A stretch of 64,000 nucleotides of DNA from Ancylostoma caninum (Eukaryota > Nematoda > Chromadorea > Rhabditida > Ancylostomatidae): assembly GCA_037903475.1 (NCBI GenBank), contig JBAJFG010000121.1, positions 620,001 to 684,000 on the forward strand, read 5' to 3'. Below the pieces are notes generated by a model. That model did not search any database, was not told where the DNA came from, and saw only the letters and a program-made list of their open reading frames with translations. The position numbers were made by a program, and so were the translations under genes. Shown here piece after piece: positions 59,120 to 64,000 of this stretch; the stretch's first letter is position 1, and every line of letters starts with the position of its first letter.

Positions 59120-59380
59120 GTGAAGTCTGTGCGTAAATTTCTGGAGAAAACCAGCGCCTTCTATAATTTTGTGTTCTCTTCCAAGCCTACTTTCGTCCGT
59201 CACCGCTTCATGGCTTTCTTAGAACCTACAAAAACTCAGTTTTATTTCTCGGTGTCTAGCACCGGACCCTGGCAGGAAGCCCCCCTTGCTTTTCGACTCT
59301 TCCACGAACCCCAGCTTACCCCTCCCCCCACCCTAACCCGAAGACCTGTGCTGGGTCTTGTGAGGAGTAGCCTTTGGTTG
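59120..59380 (+). repeat. Dispersed repeat fragment related to 48.7-49.3 kb
   Basis: Shares the order CTCAGTTTT, GAAGCCCCCCTTGCTTTTCG and GTGCTGGGTCTTG with the 49200-49320 copy. The ORF at 59120-59383 lies inside it. Confidence 0.45.
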
Positions 59381-59627
59381 TAAAACAGAGTGCGTTAAAA
59401 TATTGTGCGTGATGGATTATCTTCAGTATCAAACGGCTTCGAGTTACTGTTGGAATTCTGTATATTTTATAGCTATAGTAATAGCTTTATAGCTAAGTTT
59501 CCCACTGTCTGTTCATGTTCAATGAGTTGAGCTTGGCCCAGCCATAAGCCAGTAGTTTCTTCTCGATTCGTATTGCAACCACGCCTATGACTTGTGAGTG
59601 AATAACGGCACAAACGGCACATGCGAG

Positions 59628-59686
59628 GCGAGCGAAGCGAGCTCAAAAGAAGCCTGAAAGTCCGTCCTTAGCCGGACGATCAGGCT
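59628..59686 (-). repeat. Double-stem hairpin unit, copy 3
   Basis: On the minus strand it has outer stem AGCCTGA/TCAGGCT, inner stem GTCCGGC/GACGGAC with one mismatch, then GCTCGCTTCGCTCGC (plus 59628-59642). It lacks a minisatellite nearby. Confidence 0.65.
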
Positions 59687-60160
59687 GGTAAGTCTTAAGT
59701 CGGAGGCCCGTCGTGTGTGACAGCACATGTGGCCTAGTGTTCAGAAGTGTGCATGTTTGACATTTGCCGCATGGCTCACATTCACACAGATTGCCAAAAT
59801 TTTTTATTGTGTGAGGATTGTTAACCTTACTTCGAGTGAAGTTAAATGAGTTATAGTAGTCTAAACGGAAAACAAAAAAAAAGGAAATAGAAGGAATGTA
59901 TTTGTTTGCAAACGAAGTTCAAAAGAGGAGGGATGGTACTATGAAGGTTGGAAAGATTCCTACAGCGAGGTTTAACAGGGCTACTGTAAGGGGTTGGCAA
60001 TCCTTGTTGTTAGAAAAGAATCGTATATAAAAGTGTGTATAGAAGCGTGTCTAGACTAAGCCCGTTATTATAGGTCATGATCATTCACTACAAGCTGTCT
60101 CTAAAATAACGTTTACACTTTTCGAACGCTGACGGAAAACATTGTTTCTTTGAGCCCATC

Positions 60161-63100
60161 ATGCACAACAGAACGCAGCTCCAAAGTGAATCAAAGTCGA
60201 TGGCAAGATTACAGGCTCCTGAAAAGAATCAGATGCCAGGAACTCGACGCAAAGCCTCGAAACGATCACACACTCAGTATAGATCTTCAAATACAGCTGG
60301 GATGACACCACAATCAGCTAAACAGGTACTTTGTAAAGCTTGTGACTGTAATTGCAGTTATTGTTGTCTCTGAAATGTCTAAGAGAACAGACTCGTGCAT
60401 TTCACTGTCATCAAAAATCATTTCCGTTTTTGCATTTGTCGAATTCTTCATTTACTCCTGTTTCTCAGCGTTACTATACAGTCTTATATTAGTCTTTTCA
60501 ATAATTTCCCTGTTCCTTCTTTTGTTGATGTAATGAGGGCTCGCGAATATCTTCATGTCTTAGCTTTCGGCGTTGACGTCTTCGTCAGGCCTTAATCTTA
60601 CAAATAAGTTGCGATCGTGTCACAATCATACAAACACTTACGGTAACAACACCAAATGTGCAAGTGGTGACTAACTCTTACAACTTCGAGGACAATTAGT
60701 AGTTGTTTACCTACATTTCATTAACTCTTTCTCAACACAATTCGACCCGTCAAGCAAATGATAACTTTAACAGGGCCTGTAGTAATCCCCCTTCAAGATG
60801 ACCTGAGTCGCTGCGCTGCCTCCGCAGCTGCGCTAGCAGGAGGGCGGGCCCAGTCTAGCGACAACCGATCCCTTCGATTGTACAGGCAGCCGATCTCTGC
60901 TGTGGGTTACTGCCTGTGCAATCGAAGCTGCTCGGGACATTGCTAGAACGGAAATGACGTGGAGCAGACATGAAAGCGTTGTCAAAAGGATAGCGCTGTG
61001 GCTTCGTAAGCCCCACATTGGAGGTTCCTCCCATTGCCGAGGGTTTTGCAAATCTGTTTTCCTGTTTGCTTTGCAAACTCTTTCCCCCATCACCAATGGA
61101 TGACTTATACTGTGTTGCAAAGGGGTTGAAGACGATTAGTGAATTGAAGACGATTAGTGATGCATATGCATGCCTGCTAGCCTTTGCTCCTTCGATCTTC
61201 TACGAATTAATGTATTGATACGATCCCAGGACACTTTAAGTGACATTATCGAACATAGAAAACAACCTGGCAGACCAGTTTTTGACGCCCCTCTCTGATC
61301 TCTGAAAGCGTGGTCAATGGATAGCGCTTGGCTTCGTAAGTTCTAATATGTAATGTAATACTATGTAAGTTCTAATTCGAACAGATTATCGAACATCGAT
61401 CGAACAGAATAATAGAAGATGACTTAACTCCACATAGGTTTTCTTCAGAAATTTTCCTATAGACTTCACTTACGGGGGTTATTTGATACCCTAATCCCTA
61501 GCTCTTTTTTGTAAGGTTACGGTGGGAATAGTGCAGCAGAATCAAATAAAACGGAACTGTTGACAAGGAAATTCGAGTAATAATGGCAGTAGGGTTGGCT
61601 GCAACCTAGCTAGCGTAAGTGAGGCTATGGAACAAAATGAGTTTGATATCCATTCACATATATCACCTTCATTAACCCCTCAACTGTCATTTCTTTGCTA
61701 GAATTGGCATTTTCCCCTTGTTTCTTACCGTAATCTTACCGTATCCTTACAAAAACATGGTTAGGATGGAAAACTAGTGCGATTTCTGTGATGAGGACAT
61801 CAAATGATTCCTTGGATGAAGCCTAAGCGAAAACATATATGTATAGAAAACCGATCCGATGAAAAGTCACCTACTATAATCCTGTGGACTTCGATGGAGG
61901 TGCGTTCTCCGTAGAGTCGATAAGCACGCGACGCCTCACCCACTGCGATCCGGATTACGACTTGTCATGTTGGACGTGATCCAACCTGGCTAGCCCCGGT
62001 GGCATATGCAAGCAGCCAATCAAGGGAGAAGTCAAATTTTGGGGGAAAAAACAACGGAAGCAGAAGTCAAAAACCTTAGCAAAGGCTAATTCATCCATAT
62101 GAAAACGCAACGACCATCGCAAAATAGACAGCTAAAGATTTCTCACCAGGACCGCGCTCCATGACTGATTTCTTTCCCTGCTTCCGCTAGTTTCGCTTGC
62201 AGATCGTTTACCTTAAACTTTCGATAAAAGAACTGATGAAAATACCACTGTTTTCAAAACAACACGTCAACCACAGAACCGAGAACGCTGCAGTGATGCA
62301 CTAAGAAATCTTGCGGAATCAACACATTTCACAGAAACTTTAACCAACTAACCTTCTTCTGTAGCCGCAACACCGACGTCCACCTCTTTTCGAGCATTCC
62401 ACCCATAGTTTTGGGATCATTCTCCCTCTGAAACAACGAGAAATGTTCTAATGGCTTCGCAGCAAGGCAATCGAGGGATTTGAACGCTGCCACGGGCGCA
62501 AAAAATCATGGAAACATCTAAAAACTGCGTAATCGGCCCAAAAACTCTTGCGCGAGAAACTCGTCCAAACACGAATTTCACGCTTGAATGGTGTGTAATT
62601 TGCTCTCGCGATATTATACCCGCTGAGAGCGCTATTTCGCCTATTTTGAACAGCGCTTTTTGAATTGAAATTTCGCTATTTTGAACAGCGGTTATGCTCC
62701 GTCGACTGCCGAGCTGCTTATCCCACAATACGGATAGACAGATGAGCTGCCGTTCCGGTCGAGATGGGCTGCCAACGGAGCGCTGAGCGCAGCTGAGCTG
62801 TGCTGAGTGGTGGATTACTACGGGCCCAAATCTGACAGATGTCGAGATGAATACATTTCAAGTGAATAACACAAATACAGATTCCAGAAAAGAAACTGTC
62901 GTTACAAGCTATACCTATTACTGCACCACCACCCATCGCTGCCAGAGAAGTTATTGCTGACAGGACGCCCACTGATAAGGATAATGCTCTATGTGAAACT
63001 CTTGCTCGGACCCAGTGCCAATCTCTCACAGAGGCCAAGCGAAGTCGTAATGTTACGCGGGAGGTAAGTCATAGATTATTCATAGAAGTGGTCATATCTC

Positions 63101-63454
63101 AATCCATCATATTTATGTTTAAAGGCAGCACCCCACAAAATTTAGTTATGAAGGTTTTGGCATGACCTTGAGTTCGACTGTGATAAGCACGGGTACATTG
63201 GTGAATTTTGTCAGAACTCATGAAAAGATGATTCTCGTATGTTCCTAATTCGCTGCATCAAACGAGAACGTTCGAATTGCGCTGACAGGGCCTGAAAAAA
63301 GTCAATAACGGTGCTTCTGCCGTCACGAGCTTCTTTGACGCTGTCGGATATTTACCTGAATTTGCAGCAGTCTCGAGGGAAGAAGAATTGGCCAGAAAAA
63401 AGGAGAATGAAGGTCACACAGCCGTATTTATGTAGAAAAAAAACTAAACCGTAG
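60161..63454 (+). CDS. Plus-strand gene at the right edge, three exons joined
   Basis: Exon 60161-60325 (ATG to CAG|GTACTT) reads NRTQLQSESKSMARLQAPEK and is basic and Ser/Gln rich. Exon 62881-63063 follows AAATACAG and ends GAG|GTAAGT. It reads IPEKKLSLQAIPITAPPPIA, then REVIADRTPTDKDNALCETL. Exon 63368-63454 follows AATTTGCAG and reads SRGKKNWPEKRRMKVTQPYL to a TAG. All three join in phase 0, giving a roughly 144-residue hydrophilic, basic protein. The middle exon is the most secure; the first may belong to another gene and other exons may lie in the 2.5 kb intron. An ORF at 63509-63742 might be a further exon. No family recognised. Confidence 0.45.
60972..61048 (+). other. tRNA-Thr(CGU)-like pseudogene
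   Basis: Contains AGGATAGCGC (D-arm-like) and GGC-TTCGTAA-GCC, an anticodon stem-loop with anticodon CGT. The T arm is degraded and the acceptor stem does not pair, so not a working tRNA. A truncated relative follows 0.3 kb later. Confidence 0.35.
61303..61340 (+). other. Truncated tRNA-Thr(CGU)-like sequence
   Basis: Repeats GAAAGCG, CAATGGATAGCGCT and GGCTTCGTAAG from the copy at 60972, then stops before the T arm. Confidence 0.35.
63119..63200 (+). repeat. Solo TTAA-MITE end
   Basis: Starts TTAAAGGCAGCACCCCACAA, in the intron between 63063 and 63368; no opposite end before the window ends. Confidence 0.4.
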
Positions 63455-63742
63455 GGTAGAAAATAAGAAGAGATAATGCAAATGCACAACAGTAGGGAGA
63501 ATAAGTGAATGTTATGGGTCGGAAAAGGTGAACAACTCTTTTACAATAAGAATGGGAGGGCACAAGACAATTACAACCGCAGTAATACCAGCATAATGGA
63601 GAAAAGTGCGCGGAATGTATTTTTTCATAGAAAAAAACTGAGTGACTGCCGGCTAAGACGGCTGATTCGTATCCAGTGTCGCTCCAAAGAAGTTTTCGCA
63701 AAGCGAAACAACTTGTACGAGCAGCCTGAGTCGAAACGTTGA

Positions 63743-64000
63743 ACTGGAGCTGAATTTGTAATATCTTGCGGAATACAGTGTCTCCGACGCCATTCCTGTC
63801 GGAGAATCGTCTAGACTAGGCCTGAAGTTCGAAAACTCCTGAAAGTCCAGGGCTCGTAGTAAACCGTCCTCAGCCGAGATCTGCTGAAGAAATGGTCATG
63901 CGAGCAGCATTCGTAGATGAGAAGTATCAGATGATGTTCAGCTGCGATCGATTGATGTGATAACCAAGCAAATCATCACTGCCCTTCATTTTTCATTTTG
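63743..64000. other. Right edge, nothing recognised
   Basis: No exon, repeat or signal could be supported in the last 258 bases. Confidence 0.3.

Noticed and set aside
62417..62728. 103-codon minus-strand ORF
   Set aside because: Sits in repeat-like DNA with duplicated words (CTATTTTGAACAGCG) and resembles MITE interior more than a gene.
62718..63038. 106-codon minus-strand ORF with hydrophobic segment
   Set aside because: Antisense shadow of the well-supported plus-strand exon 62881-63063.
1..64000. Spliced-leader RNA genes, 5S or other rRNA genes
   Set aside because: No SL1-like leader with a following donor, and no rRNA core sequences were seen on either strand.

Overview
The window looks like nuclear DNA of a parasitic nematode, most likely a strongylid/hookworm-type genome. 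This rests on AT-rich DNA packed with small transposons, very short introns (down to 53-65 bp) with TTTCAG-type acceptors, a trans-splice-like acceptor one base before an ATG, and RTE, CR1, mariner/Tc1, hAT and TTAA-flanked MITE remnants whose ends (TTAAAGGCAGC...) I associate with hookworm genomes. The species assignment is inference. There are no bacterial operons, rRNA genes or CRISPR arrays.

No single long ORF is a gene. Genes only appear when short exons are chained by splice site and reading phase, which I did by hand. The left third (0-22 kb) holds a minus-strand multi-exon membrane-protein gene (52-1964), a divergent plus-strand small membrane-protein gene (2661-3196), and the best-supported gene: a minus-strand PDZ plus Zasp-motif protein of the ALP/Enigma (alp-1) family. 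Ten exons between 21.9 and 12.8 kb are phase-consistent at all nine junctions, and more candidate exons lie at 11.6-11.3 and 3.7 kb. A plus-strand gene seems nested in its introns (16.2-18.4 kb). Those introns also carry a hAT element, a TIR element, a TTAA MITE and an RTE retrotransposon corpse.

The middle (22-46 kb) has scattered, less complete exon models: plus at 26.4 and 27.6-28.0, minus at 28.1-28.3, minus at 34.7-35.0, plus at 43.0-43.6 and minus at 43.9-44.5 kb. Between them lie a perfect-TSD hAT element, a CR1-like element with a frameshift and a damaged catalytic motif, a mariner fragment, two TIR-element families and several foldback MITEs.

The right part (45-60 kb) is repeat territory. 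It holds an inverted pair of tRNA-derived SINE-like units, long inverted repeats, a 2.9 kb Tc1-like element with IR/DR-type ends, a second CR1-like fragment, a 1.4 kb array of 50-bp units, an (ACATACTT)n microsatellite and a second, internally deleted copy of the 6.5-9.7 kb hAT element. A plus-strand gene (60.2-63.5 kb) closes the window.

The genes do not form an operon or pathway that I can name. The clearest functional statement is that the alp-1-like gene should encode a muscle/cytoskeletal PDZ scaffold. Exon boundaries are predictions from sequence only; RNA-seq or protein homology searches would settle them.
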